This document shows, one piece after another, positions 1 through 6,619 of a stretch of 10,904 bases of DNA (positions within the stretch are counted from its first letter, which is position 1; every line of letters begins with the position of its first letter). Made by a program: the position numbers and the translations under genes. Where the stretch lies: contig JAEUIX010000245.1 in the NCBI GenBank assembly GCA_016794945.1, positions 1 to 10,904 of the forward strand, written 5' to 3'. Under the pieces are notes generated by a model, which saw only the letters and a list, made by a program, of their open reading frames with translations, was not told the origin of the DNA and did not search any database. The stretch is from Phycisphaerae bacterium. Its GTDB lineage: Bacteria; Planctomycetota; Phycisphaerae; Phycisphaerales; UBA1924.

Positions 1-64
1 GAGCCGCGCGCCGGCCCCCGCGACGCGCCACCGAACCCCGAATCCCCACCCCCTACGAAGCTCC

Positions 65-71
65 AGGGAGG
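65..71 (+). promoter_or_regulatory. Shine-Dalgarno site of pgk
   Basis: AGGGAGG lies 7 bases before the ATG at 79, a strong ribosome-binding site at normal spacing. The pgk frame is open upstream to the window edge, so this site, together with the family-typical N-terminus, fixes the start. I see no TANNNT box at the usual place before this gene, so its promoter may lie further upstream, for example ahead of a gap-like gene outside the window (inference). Confidence 0.8.
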
Positions 72-78
72 CCCGACC

Positions 79-1284
79 ATGGCCAAGAAGACCATCGCCC
101 AGGTTGATGTCGCCGGCAAGCGCGCCCTGATCCGCGTGGACTTCAACGTGCCCATCGAGGACGGCGCGATCTCCGACGACCGCCGCATCCGCGAGGCGCT
201 GCCCACGATCAAGAGCGTCCTGGACCGGGGCGGCTCGTGCGTGCTGCTCTCGCACCTGGGCCGGCCGGAGGGCAAGGGCTTCGAGCCCGAGTACAGCCTG
301 CGCCCCGTCGCCGCGCGCCTGGGCGAGTTGCTCGGCCGGCCCGTGCTCTTCCCCTCCAACGACTGCACCGACGCCGCCACCGGCGCGGCGGTCGCCGCGC
401 TCAAGCCGGGCCAGGTCGTGCTGTGCGAGAACGTGCGCTTCGCCGCCGGGGAGAAGAAGGGCGAGGCGTCGTACGCCGCCAAGGTCGCCGGCTACGGCGA
501 CCTGTACGTCAACGATGCCTTCGGCACGGCGCACCGCGAGGACGGCTCGATGTTCGCGGTGCCCAAGGCGATGGCGGGCAAGCCGCGCGTCGCCGGGCTG
601 CTGCTGCAGAAGGAGCTGAAGTACCTCGGCGATGCGCTGGCCAAGCCGGCCAAGCCGTTCGTGGTGGTGCTCGGCGGGGCCAAGGTCAGCGACAAGATCC
701 CCCTGGTGCAGAACCTGCTGCCCAAGGCCGACGCGATCCTCATCGGCGGCGCCATGGCCTACACCTTCCTCAAGGCCCTGGGCCGCAACGTCGGCGCCTC
801 GCGCGTCGAGGAGAGCCACCTGGCCGCGGCCAAGAAGATGCTCGACGATGCGGCGAAGATGAAGTGCGACCTGCACCTGCCGCAGGACCACGTCTGCTCC
901 ACGCAGTTCAGCGAGAACGCCGGCGACATCAAGGTGTGCGCCGACGCGATCCCCGCGGGGTACATGGGCCTGGACATCGGCCCCAAGACGCAGCTCAACT
1001 ACGGCATGGTCCTGAGCGAGGCCCGGACGGTGGTGTGGAACGGGCCGATGGGCGTCTTCGAGTGGAAGCCCTTCCGCGTGGGCACGCAGATGGTCGCGCA
1101 GGCGATCGTCGACGCGACGGCCAACGGGGCCACGTCGATCGTCGGCGGGGGCGACTCGGCCGCGGCGGCCGAGGCCTTCGGCCTGGCGTCGAAGTTCAGC
1201 CACGTTTCGACGGGCGGTGGCGCGAGCCTGGAGATGCTCAGCGGCAAGCCGTTCACGACGGTGGCGCTGCTCGACGAGGCGTGA
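79..1284 (+). CDS. pgk: Phosphoglycerate kinase
   Basis: Cytosolic glycolytic enzyme that transfers phosphate from 1,3-bisphosphoglycerate to ADP, giving ATP and 3-phosphoglycerate; it runs in reverse in gluconeogenesis. At 401 residues it is full length for bacterial Pgk. Visible family motifs, in order: RVDFNVP (19-25, with substrate-binding D21 and N23), SHLGRP (58-63), NDAFGTAHR (145-153), GGAKVSDK (199-206), NGPMGVFE (321-328), GGGDS (356-360, nucleotide loop) and a C-terminal STGGGASLE stretch. Both lobes and the hinge are complete and no key residue is missing. The ATG at 79 gives a typical N-terminus (MAKKTIAQVDV) and has a strong Shine-Dalgarno site. It is convergent with mutL, 12 bp between stops, with no room for a separate terminator. 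Its codons show little G/C strand bias, unlike the genes to the right. Confidence 0.97.
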   Translation: MAKKTIAQVDVAGKRALIRVDFNVPIEDGAISDDRRIREALPTIKSVLDRGGSCVLLSHLGRPEGKGFEPEYSLRPVAARLGELLGRPVLFPSNDCTDAATGAAVAALKPGQVVLCENVRFAAGEKKGEASYAAKVAGYGDLYVNDAFGTAHREDGSMFAVPKAMAGKPRVAGLLLQKELKYLGDALAKPAKPFVVVLGGAKVSDKIPLVQNLLPKADAILIGGAMAYTFLKALGRNVGASRVEESHLAAAKKMLDDAAKMKCDLHLPQDHVCSTQFSENAGDIKVCADAIPAGYMGLDIGPKTQLNYGMVLSEARTVVWNGPMGVFEWKPFRVGTQMVAQAIVDATANGATSIVGGGDSAAAAEAFGLASKFSHVSTGGGASLEMLSGKPFTTVALLDEA

Positions 1285-1296
1285 TGGGGCCGAGCG

Positions 1297-3285
1297 TCAG
1301 GCTCGCCCGAACCACTTCTCCAGTTCGCGGATGGTCACGCGGATGCTGGTGGGCCGCCCGTGCGGGCAGTTGCTGGAGCGTTCGACGGCCTCGCGCAGTT
1401 CGACGAGGCGCGACAGTTCCGGCGTGCTGAGGCGGTCGCCGGCCTTGACGGCGGCCTTGCAGGCCATCATGTCGAGCACCTCGTGCAGCGCTTCCTCGGA
1501 GCCGGGGGCGAAGGGGTCGCCCGAGGCGCCGGTGGCGCGATCGAGCAGTTCGCGGAAGAACGGGCCGACCTCCACGCCCCGGTCGAACAGGAACGTGGGG
1601 AAGGCGTGCACGGCGACGGCGTCGGGGCCGATCGGCTCGGCCTCGATGCCGATGCGGGCCAGGAGCGGGCCGAGCGCCGGCAGCGCCTCGGCGTCGCGGG
1701 CCGAGGCGGGAACCACCGCGGGCGTCAGCAGCCGCTGGCTCTCCAGCGAGCCGGCGCCCAGGCGCGACAGCAGCGCTTCGAACATCACCCGCTCGTGCAG
1801 CGCGTGCTGGTCGATGATCACGACCCCCTGCTCGTCCTGCGTCACCAGGAACGAGTTGTGCACCTGCAGCACGCGGTCGGCCGGGCGCGGCTCGATCAGC
1901 CCCGGGTCCACCGACTCGGGCGCGGCGGGCTCGGGTGCGTTCGGCTCGGCCGGCGCGGGCGGTGACGGGGCGGGCTGTGCCTGGGCGGGCGTCGCGCCGT
2001 CGGCCTGCACGGCGGCACGCAGGGCGTCGAACTCCAGCCGGCCGCCGACGGCCGCGGGCACCTGCCGGCGGAAATAGTCGGCGAACGCGTCGGGCGAGAT
2101 GGGACGGCCGGGGCTCCGTGTCGGGGCCGGGGCGGCGGGCAGGATGGCCCGCGGGCCGGCGAAGGGCGCGGCGGCGGCGGGGGCGGGCAGCGCGGGCGTG
2201 AGGTCGGCGCGCTGCAGCGCATCGCGCACCGCGCGGAAGACCGTGCCGTGCACCAGCGATGAATCGCGGAAGCGCACCTCGGCCTTGGTGGGGTGCACGT
2301 TCACGTCGACGCTGGCGGGGTCCATCTCCAGCATGAGCACGGCGGTGGGGTAGCGGCCCGGCTCGATGAGGCCGCGGTACGCCTCCTTGATCGCGTGCTG
2401 GATGGTGCGGTCGCGGACGGGGCGGCCGTTGATGAACACGTGCTGCGCCGCCAGCGTGGCGCGGGCGATCGAGGGCAGACCGACGAGGCCCCAGAGGGTC
2501 AGGCCCGCGCCGGCGGCGGCGGCCGAGAGCGTTCGGCCGTCGCCGTGGACTTCGAGCAACTGGTCTGCCAGTTCGGGACCGAGGATGTCGAGCGCGCGGG
2601 CGCGGGGTGATTGATCGGCGGGCAGGTCGAGCGTGCGGCGACCGTCGCAGGTGAGGGTGAAGGCGACGGCGGGGTGGGAGATCGCCAGCGAGCGCACGGC
2701 GTCGGCGCAGCGGCCCTGCTCGGTGGCGGGGGTGCGGAGGAACTTGCGCCGGGCGGGCGTGTTGAAGAAGAGATTGCGGACGGTGACGGTGGTGCCGACG
2801 GGGCCGGCGGCGGGCCGGACGGGGCCGGCGGTGTCGCCCTCGGCGGAGATCTCGGCCGCGGCGGGCTGGTGGCGCCAGCGGGAGCGGATGGTGACTCGGG
2901 CGACGGAGGTGATGGAGGCGAGGGCCTCGCCTCGGAAGCCCATGGTGGCGATGCGGTCGAGGTCGTCGGCGGCGGTGATCTTGCTGGTGGCGTGGGGCGC
3001 GAGGGCGAGGTGCAACTGGTCGGCGGGGATGCCGTCGCCGTCGTCGGCGATGCGGACGAGTTCGACGCCGCCCTGCTCGAGCTCGACGGCGATGCGGCGG
3101 GCGCCGGCGTCGAGGGCGTTGTCGATGAGTTCCTTGACGACCGAGGCGGGCCGCTCGACGACCTCGCCGGCGGCGATCTGGCCGGCGACGAGCGGGGGCA
3201 GCACGCGGATGGGCCGGGCCGGGGCGGGCGCGGGCGCGCCGGGGCGGGCGTCGGGGCTGGCTGGCGTGTCGGCTCCGCCGATCAT
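1297..3285 (-). CDS. mutL: DNA mismatch repair protein MutL (endonuclease type)
   Basis: Links mismatch recognition by MutS to downstream repair. The protein has 662 residues. The N-terminal GHKL ATPase has IAAGEVVERPASVVKEL (37-53; E52 matches the catalytic Glu29 of E. coli MutL), DDGDG (81-85), ATSKI (99-103) and GFRGEALAS (116-124). A Pro/Ala-rich linker spans about 360-470. The C-terminal domain carries the metal-dependent nicking motif DQHAxxExxxxE (492-503), ACKAAVKA (C609) and CPHGRP (640-645), so this is the self-nicking MutL type rather than the MutH-dependent one. Minor variants are D55 where E. coli has Glu32, and DDG instead of DNG. The frame is open to about 3642, but that extension is Arg/His-rich antisense to the HIT gene. 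The ATG at 3285 gives a 22-residue Pro/Ala tail before the conserved core. There is no Shine-Dalgarno site; a TACAAT box suggests a leaderless mRNA. Confidence 0.96.
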   Translation of the reverse strand: MIGGADTPASPDARPGAPAPAPARPIRVLPPLVAGQIAAGEVVERPASVVKELIDNALDAGARRIAVELEQGGVELVRIADDGDGIPADQLHLALAPHATSKITAADDLDRIATMGFRGEALASITSVARVTIRSRWRHQPAAAEISAEGDTAGPVRPAAGPVGTTVTVRNLFFNTPARRKFLRTPATEQGRCADAVRSLAISHPAVAFTLTCDGRRTLDLPADQSPRARALDILGPELADQLLEVHGDGRTLSAAAAGAGLTLWGLVGLPSIARATLAAQHVFINGRPVRDRTIQHAIKEAYRGLIEPGRYPTAVLMLEMDPASVDVNVHPTKAEVRFRDSSLVHGTVFRAVRDALQRADLTPALPAPAAAAPFAGPRAILPAAPAPTRSPGRPISPDAFADYFRRQVPAAVGGRLEFDALRAAVQADGATPAQAQPAPSPPAPAEPNAPEPAAPESVDPGLIEPRPADRVLQVHNSFLVTQDEQGVVIIDQHALHERVMFEALLSRLGAGSLESQRLLTPAVVPASARDAEALPALGPLLARIGIEAEPIGPDAVAVHAFPTFLFDRGVEVGPFFRELLDRATGASGDPFAPGSEEALHEVLDMMACKAAVKAGDRLSTPELSRLVELREAVERSSNCPHGRPTSIRVTIRELEKWFGRA

Positions 3286-3291
3286 GGGGCG

Positions 3292-3297
3292 ATTGTA
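3292..3297 (-). promoter_or_regulatory. -10 box of mutL, probably leaderless
   Basis: On the minus strand TACAAT (5 of 6 matches to TATAAT) is followed by six bases and then the mutL ATG at 3285. Transcription starting about 7 bases after the box would begin at the start codon. No purine-rich ribosome-binding site is present, and I see no convincing -35 element. It is one of four starts in the window with the same box and spacing. Confidence 0.6.
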
Positions 3298-3312
3298 CCG
3301 GCGGGCGGCCGG

Positions 3313-3318
3313 TAGACT
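3313..3318 (+). promoter_or_regulatory. -10 box of the HIT gene, probably leaderless
   Basis: TAGACT (4 of 6 matches to TATAAT) is followed by six bases and the ATG at 3325. The 39-bp gap to the divergent mutL start holds both -10 boxes, so upstream promoter contacts for each gene must fall on the other's promoter or coding start. No Shine-Dalgarno site is seen. Confidence 0.55.
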
Positions 3319-3324
3319 GGCGTC

Positions 3325-3738
3325 ATGAGCGAGACCATCTTCTCGAAGATCATCCGGGGCGAGATTCCGTGCCACAAGGTGTACGAGGATGACCGGGTGC
3401 TGGCGTTCCTGGACATCAACCCGCTGAGCCGGGGGCACACGCTGGTGATCCCCAAGCAGGCGGCGGCGCAGGTGCACGAACTGTCGGAGGAATCGGCCGC
3501 GGCGCTGGGCCGGGCGGTGGCGCTGGTGGCGCGGGCGGTGGTGCGGGCGACGGGGTGCGCGGCGTACAACGTGCTGCAGAACAACGGGGCGGGGGCGCAC
3601 CAGGCGGTGATGCACGTGCACTACCACATCATCCCGAAGCACGAGGATGGGTCGGGGCTGGGGATCGTGTGGCGGCCGGGGAAGCTGGCGGAGGGCGAAA
3701 CGCTGGCGCGGGCGATCGCGGGGGCGGTGGGCGGGTAG
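3325..3738 (+). CDS. HIT-family (Hint-like) nucleotide hydrolase
   Basis: A 137-residue histidine-triad protein, the usual length for the bacterial Hint/PKCI branch. The catalytic signature HxHxHxx is intact as HVHYHIIP (97-104), with H101 the expected nucleophile; the preceding NNGAGAHQAV stretch is the usual phosphate-binding region. The N-terminus (IFSKIIRGEIPC, then DINPLSRGHTLVIPK) is also characteristic. Family members hydrolyse nucleoside phosphoramidates such as AMP-lysine, or related nucleotide conjugates, in the cytosol; the substrate here cannot be read from the sequence. The start at 3325 matches the conserved N-terminus and has a -10-like box six bases upstream, with no Shine-Dalgarno site. 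It diverges from mutL (39 bp) and converges on the stress protein gene (43 bp). No functional link with mutL is implied. Confidence 0.93.
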   Translation: MSETIFSKIIRGEIPCHKVYEDDRVLAFLDINPLSRGHTLVIPKQAAAQVHELSEESAAALGRAVALVARAVVRATGCAAYNVLQNNGAGAHQAVMHVHYHIIPKHEDGSGLGIVWRPGKLAEGETLARAIAGAVGG

Positions 3739-3773
3739 TCGCCCGAGGATCGTGCTCCGCGGAGCGCGGGCGA
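3739..3773. terminator. Nested hairpin between convergent HIT and usp genes
   Basis: Starting right after the HIT stop, TCGCCCG (3739-3745) pairs with CGGGCGA (3767-3773). Inside lies the perfect 12-base palindrome GCTCCGCGGAGC (3754-3765). The structure is symmetric, so it could serve both convergent genes. There is no T-run on either side, so it is not a classical intrinsic terminator; the role is inferred from structure and position. Confidence 0.45.
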
Positions 3774-3781
3774 TGGGCGGG

Positions 3782-4741
3782 TCAGAACCGCGGCGAGAAT
3801 CCGAGGGCGGCGTCGGAGACGAGGTCGGCGCGGGGCGCGGGCTGGGGCTCGGGCGGCTCGAAGCCGGCGGGCTTGATGGCCAGCACGGAGCAGGGGGCGG
3901 CGCGGACGACGCGCGCGGCGGTGCTGCCGAGGAAGGCGTCGCGCAGGTTCCAGCGGGCGCGGGTGCCGATGATCAGCAGGTCGCTGGCGGTTTCGCGGAC
4001 GCGGGCGATGATGGCCGCGGCGTGGGAGCGGTCGGGCGCGACCGCGACGGAGGCCTTGAGGCTGTTGAGTTCGTGCTCGAAGGGTTTGGCGAAGGCGCGG
4101 AGGCGTTCGGCCTGGCCCTCCTGGATGCGTTGGCGAATGTCGGGCGCGGCGTCGAGCACGGAGCGGGGCACCTGGCCGGAGCGCCAGGGGTCCTCGTAGG
4201 CGTGGAAGAGCTCGACGGCGGCGTGGTCCTGAGCGCCGATGCGCACGGCGGCCTCGATGGCGGCGGAGCAGGTGGGCGTGCCGGCGACGGCGACGGTGAT
4301 GCGGCGGAAGGGGCCGCGCTGGCCCTGCTTGACGAGCAGGACCTTGCACGGGGCCTTCTGGACGCAGCCGGAGGCGACGTGGCCGATGCCGCGGTGGGCG
4401 TCGATGACGCTGTGCTCGCCGAGGACGAGCAGGTCGGCGTTGCACTGGCGCGCCTCGGCGAGGATGGCGGCGACGGGGTGGCCGACGACGGCGCGGAACT
4501 GGGCGGCGGCGGCGGGCTCTGAAGCGGCGAAGTCGCGCCACTGGCGTTCGGCGTCGCGACCGCGCTCGGCGGGCGTGGGGACCAGGGGCAGGAGCTCGGG
4601 GCTGTAGACGAAGGGCTCGACGACGTGGAGGGCGATGACGGCGGCGCGGTTCCAGGCGGCGATGCGGAGCGCTGCGCGGGCGGCGTCGAGCGAGCAGGGG
4701 GAGAAATCGACCGCGACGAGGATGGTCTTGATCGCGTCCAT
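3782..4741 (-). CDS. Tandem-domain universal stress protein (UspA family)
   Basis: A 319-residue cytosolic protein with two Usp folds. The first covers about residues 3-138, starting IKTILVAVDFS with the usual Asp (D12) and ending KVLLVK. The second covers about 147-290, ending CSVLAIKP. Usp proteins respond to starvation and other stress; ATP-binding members carry G-x2-G-x9-G-S/T. Neither domain matches fully here. Domain 1 reads G108-x2-S111-x9-H121, and domain 2 reads G259-x2-A262-x9-G272-S273, so domain 2 is close but has Ala for the second Gly. ATP binding is therefore uncertain. A Pro-rich tail (about 291-305) follows domain 2. The ATG at 4741 is chosen for the family-typical start and a GGAG site 7 bases upstream. 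The gene diverges from the Na+/phosphate transporter gene. No specific function can be assigned. Confidence 0.92.
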   Translation of the reverse strand: MDAIKTILVAVDFSPCSLDAARAALRIAAWNRAAVIALHVVEPFVYSPELLPLVPTPAERGRDAERQWRDFAASEPAAAAQFRAVVGHPVAAILAEARQCNADLLVLGEHSVIDAHRGIGHVASGCVQKAPCKVLLVKQGQRGPFRRITVAVAGTPTCSAAIEAAVRIGAQDHAAVELFHAYEDPWRSGQVPRSVLDAAPDIRQRIQEGQAERLRAFAKPFEHELNSLKASVAVAPDRSHAAAIIARVRETASDLLIIGTRARWNLRDAFLGSTAARVVRAAPCSVLAIKPAGFEPPEPQPAPRADLVSDAALGFSPRF

Positions 4742-4748
4742 GGGGATG

Positions 4749-4752
4749 CTCC
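4749..4752 (-). promoter_or_regulatory. Shine-Dalgarno site of the usp gene
   Basis: On the minus strand GGAG (within CCGGAG) sits 7 bases before the ATG at 4741. It supports that start and shows this gene has a leader, in contrast to mutL and the HIT gene. Confidence 0.6.
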
Positions 4753-4763
4753 GGAGTTGTTTC

Positions 4764-4783
4764 CGGCCGCGGCGGCGCGGCCG
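4764..4783. promoter_or_regulatory. 8-bp stem-loop in the usp/transporter divergent gap
   Basis: CGGCCGCG (4764-4771) and CGCGGCCG (4776-4783) are perfect inverted repeats around a 4-base loop. The element lies 11 bases upstream of the usp Shine-Dalgarno site and would fall in the usp leader if transcription starts near 4793. It could be a leader RNA hairpin or a protein-binding palindrome. The region is almost all G and C, so chance self-complementarity is likely to be elevated. Confidence 0.35.
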
Positions 4784-4799
4784 CCCTCACCCGCGGTGA

Positions 4800-4805
4800 A
4801 CGATA
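4800..4805 (-). promoter_or_regulatory. Possible -10 box of the usp gene
   Basis: TATCGT on the minus strand (4 of 6 matches to TATAAT) is one of the few A/T-containing spots in this gap. It would give a leader of roughly 50 bases holding the stem-loop at 4764-4783 and the GGAG site. No -35 element is evident. Confidence 0.3.
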
Positions 4806-4833
4806 GACCCTGCGGCGGCGGCGGCGCGGGGAA

Positions 4834-4839
4834 TATGCT
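4834..4839 (+). promoter_or_regulatory. Possible -10 box of the Na+/phosphate transporter gene
   Basis: TATGCT (4 of 6 matches to TATAAT) lies 11 bases before the ATG at 4851, implying a leader of only about 5 bases. The spacing differs from the six-base rule of the other four boxes. There is no clear Shine-Dalgarno site and no visible -35 element. Confidence 0.35.
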
Positions 4840-4850
4840 GGCGGCGGACG

Positions 4851-6557
4851 ATGCAGGCTGGCACGGCCATCTCGGTGATCGGCGGGCTGGGGCTGTTCCT
4901 GCTGGGCATGGGGATCATGACCGAGGGGCTGCGGGCGCTGGCGGGGTCGTCGCTGCGTGCGGTGCTGGCGCGGGCGGCGGCGACGCCGGCGCGCGGGGCG
5001 GTGACGGGGTGCGTGGCGACGCTGGTGGTGCAGTCGTCGAGCGCGACGACGATGACGACGATCGGGCTGGTGAGCGCGGGTCTGCTGACGTTTCCGCAGG
5101 CGCTGGGGGTGGTGTTCGGGGCGAACCTGGGAACGACGGGGACGGGGTGGCTGGTGGCGCTGCTGGGGGTGAAGGTGTCGCTGGCGCCGGCGGCGATGCC
5201 GCTGATCCTGGCGGGGGCGGTGGCGCGGCTGCTGGGGCGCGGGCGGTGGGCTAGCGCGGGCGGGGCGGTGGCGGGGTACGGGCTGCTGCTGCTAGGGCTG
5301 ACGGTGCTGCAGCAGGGGATGGCGGGGCTGGCCGAGCGTGTGCGGCCGGAGGACCTGCCGCGGGTGGGCGCGGGGCTGGGCGGCGCGCTGGGGATCGCGC
5401 AACTGGCGGGGGCGGGGATCGTGATGACGGTCTTGATGCAGTCGTCGAGCGCGGCGATCGCGGTGACGCTGTCGGCGCTGGCGGCGGGGGCGGTGGGCCC
5501 GGAGCAGGCGGCGGCGCTGGTGATCGGGCAGCACGTGGGATCGTCGATCAGCACGGCGATCGCGGCGATCGGCTCGACGACGCCGGCGGCCCGGACGGCG
5601 GCGGCGCACATCCTGTTCAACGTGGCGACGGGCGGGACGGCGCTGGTGCTGCTTCCGGCGTACGTGGGGGTGATCGCGGGGCTGGCCGAGCGCGGGGATG
5701 GGCCGGTGGTTCTGGCGGCGTTTCACTCGGCGTACAACCTGGCGGGGGTGGTGGTGATGGTGCCGCTGGCGGGGCGGTTTGCGCGGGTGGTGGAGCGGCT
5801 GATGCCGCAGCGCGGGGCGGCGCTGGAGCGGCGTCTGGACCGGTCGGTGCGGTCGCTGCCGCAGGTGGCGGTGGAGGCGGTGCGGCTGACGGTGGCCGAG
5901 AGCCTGGGGGAAGCGTGCCGCGCGGTGGCGCGGGGGATCGAGCGGCGCGGCTCGGCGCTGGACGGGTCGGTGGTGGGACCGGCGCGGCGGGCGCTGACGG
6001 CGGCGCGGGTGTTCGCGTCGGACCTGGGGGCGGTGGAGAGCGCGGCGGAGCGGCACCGGCTGGCGCACACGCTGCACGCGCTGGACCACGCATCGCGGCT
6101 GGCGGAGAACTGGATCGAGGCGAGCGAGGCGGGCGAGGCGGCGGACGGGACGGGGGAGGCGTGGGCGGCGGCGCTGTCGCGTCTCGACGATGCGCGGGCG
6201 GCGGAGGCGGCGGACCTGTGCGCGCGGGCGCTTCGTCTGGCGGGGGACCTGTGCACGCGCACGACGGGGGAAGCGGGCGTTCCGAACGGCGCGGGGGAAG
6301 ACGGCGCGCCGCGGCGCGGGGCGCTGGAGACGGAGGTGGCGGGCCTGGCGGACCTGGAACGGCTGTCGAAGGCGCTGGCGGACCTGCGGCGGGCGCACCG
6401 GCCGGAAACGCTGGCGTCGGTGGCGGGCGGGGCGCACTCGGCGGCGGAGGCGATCGCGCTGGTGGAATGGGTGCGGCGGCTGGACCGGCTGGGGTATCAC
6501 GCGTGGCGCGGGGCGTGGCACCTGGCGCGGGCCGAGGAAGGGGCGGAGCAGGTGTGA
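4851..6557 (+). CDS. Na+/phosphate cotransporter (NptA/YjbB-like) with PhoU-like tail
   Basis: A 568-residue inner-membrane protein of the Na_Pi_cotrans family. The membrane part (about 1-310) holds the two family repeats. Repeat 1 has QSSSATT (61-67) and GANLGTT (90-96); repeat 2 has QSSSAAI (197-203) and GQHVGSS (226-232). The QSSS motifs are the signature of the phosphate and sodium site. Repeat 2 has His228 where GANLGTT of repeat 1 has Asn92. Residues from about 311 onward form a soluble, helix-rich, charged region resembling the PhoU-like tails of bacterial members, probably cytoplasmic. Family members move phosphate with sodium; direction (uptake or efflux) cannot be read here. The ATG at 4851 opens directly into the first hydrophobic segment. 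It diverges from the usp gene across 109 bp, and a GC-rich hairpin follows the stop. Confidence 0.92.
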   Translation: MQAGTAISVIGGLGLFLLGMGIMTEGLRALAGSSLRAVLARAAATPARGAVTGCVATLVVQSSSATTMTTIGLVSAGLLTFPQALGVVFGANLGTTGTGWLVALLGVKVSLAPAAMPLILAGAVARLLGRGRWASAGGAVAGYGLLLLGLTVLQQGMAGLAERVRPEDLPRVGAGLGGALGIAQLAGAGIVMTVLMQSSSAAIAVTLSALAAGAVGPEQAAALVIGQHVGSSISTAIAAIGSTTPAARTAAAHILFNVATGGTALVLLPAYVGVIAGLAERGDGPVVLAAFHSAYNLAGVVVMVPLAGRFARVVERLMPQRGAALERRLDRSVRSLPQVAVEAVRLTVAESLGEACRAVARGIERRGSALDGSVVGPARRALTAARVFASDLGAVESAAERHRLAHTLHALDHASRLAENWIEASEAGEAADGTGEAWAAALSRLDDARAAEAADLCARALRLAGDLCTRTTGEAGVPNGAGEDGAPRRGALETEVAGLADLERLSKALADLRRAHRPETLASVAGGAHSAAEAIALVEWVRRLDRLGYHAWRGAWHLARAEEGAEQV

Positions 6558-6567
6558 GGGTGGACCT

Positions 6568-6592
6568 TCGCGGGCTTGCGGGGGCCCCGCGA
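6568..6592 (+). terminator. GC-rich hairpin after the transporter gene
   Basis: TCGCGGG (6568-6574) pairs with CCCGCGA (6586-6592) across an 11-base loop, 10 bases after the transporter stop. No T-run follows, so factor-independent termination is doubtful. It sits just upstream of the -10 box of the next gene. Confidence 0.35.
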
Positions 6593-6607
6593 TGTCGACC
6601 ATCTGGG

Positions 6608-6613
6608 TAGGCT
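6608..6613 (+). promoter_or_regulatory. -10 box of the DUF4239 gene, probably leaderless
   Basis: TAGGCT is followed by six bases and the ATG at 6620, the same spacing as at mutL, HIT and the WecA-like gene. It keeps only the TANNNT core and is a weak match to TATAAT. A GGTAGG overlapping it at 6606-6611 could alternatively be read as a poor Shine-Dalgarno site 8 bases from the ATG. Confidence 0.45.
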
Positions 6614-6619
6614 TGATCG

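Noticed and set aside
237..1430. + strand reading frame (397 codons) overlapping pgk in another frame
   Set aside because: Arg/Gly/Ala-rich with no recognisable motif; pgk in its own frame explains the region fully.
2611..3315. + strand Gly/Asp/Val-rich reading frame opposite mutL
   Set aside because: The apparent acidic repeat-like protein is simply the complement of the mutL ATPase domain in GC-rich codons.
3286..3642. 119-residue N-terminal extension of mutL through the HIT gene
   Set aside because: The extension is Arg/His-rich, antisense to the conserved HIT gene, and lacks family similarity; the ATG at 3285 leads directly into the conserved MutL core and has a promoter box.
3621..4790. 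Minus-strand frame (389 codons) overlapping the usp gene in another frame
   Set aside because: Arg/Pro-rich shadow with no motif; the tandem Usp frame is clearly the coding one.
4812..4830. GCG-rich tract before the transporter gene as a possible microsatellite
   Set aside because: Short and imperfect, and GCG runs are common across this window because Ala and Gly codons are so frequent; no sign of phase variation.
5292..6602. Minus-strand reading frame (436 codons) opposite the phosphate transporter
   Set aside because: Arg/His/Pro-rich low-complexity translation antisense to a gene with well-preserved family motifs; typical of high-GC shadow frames.
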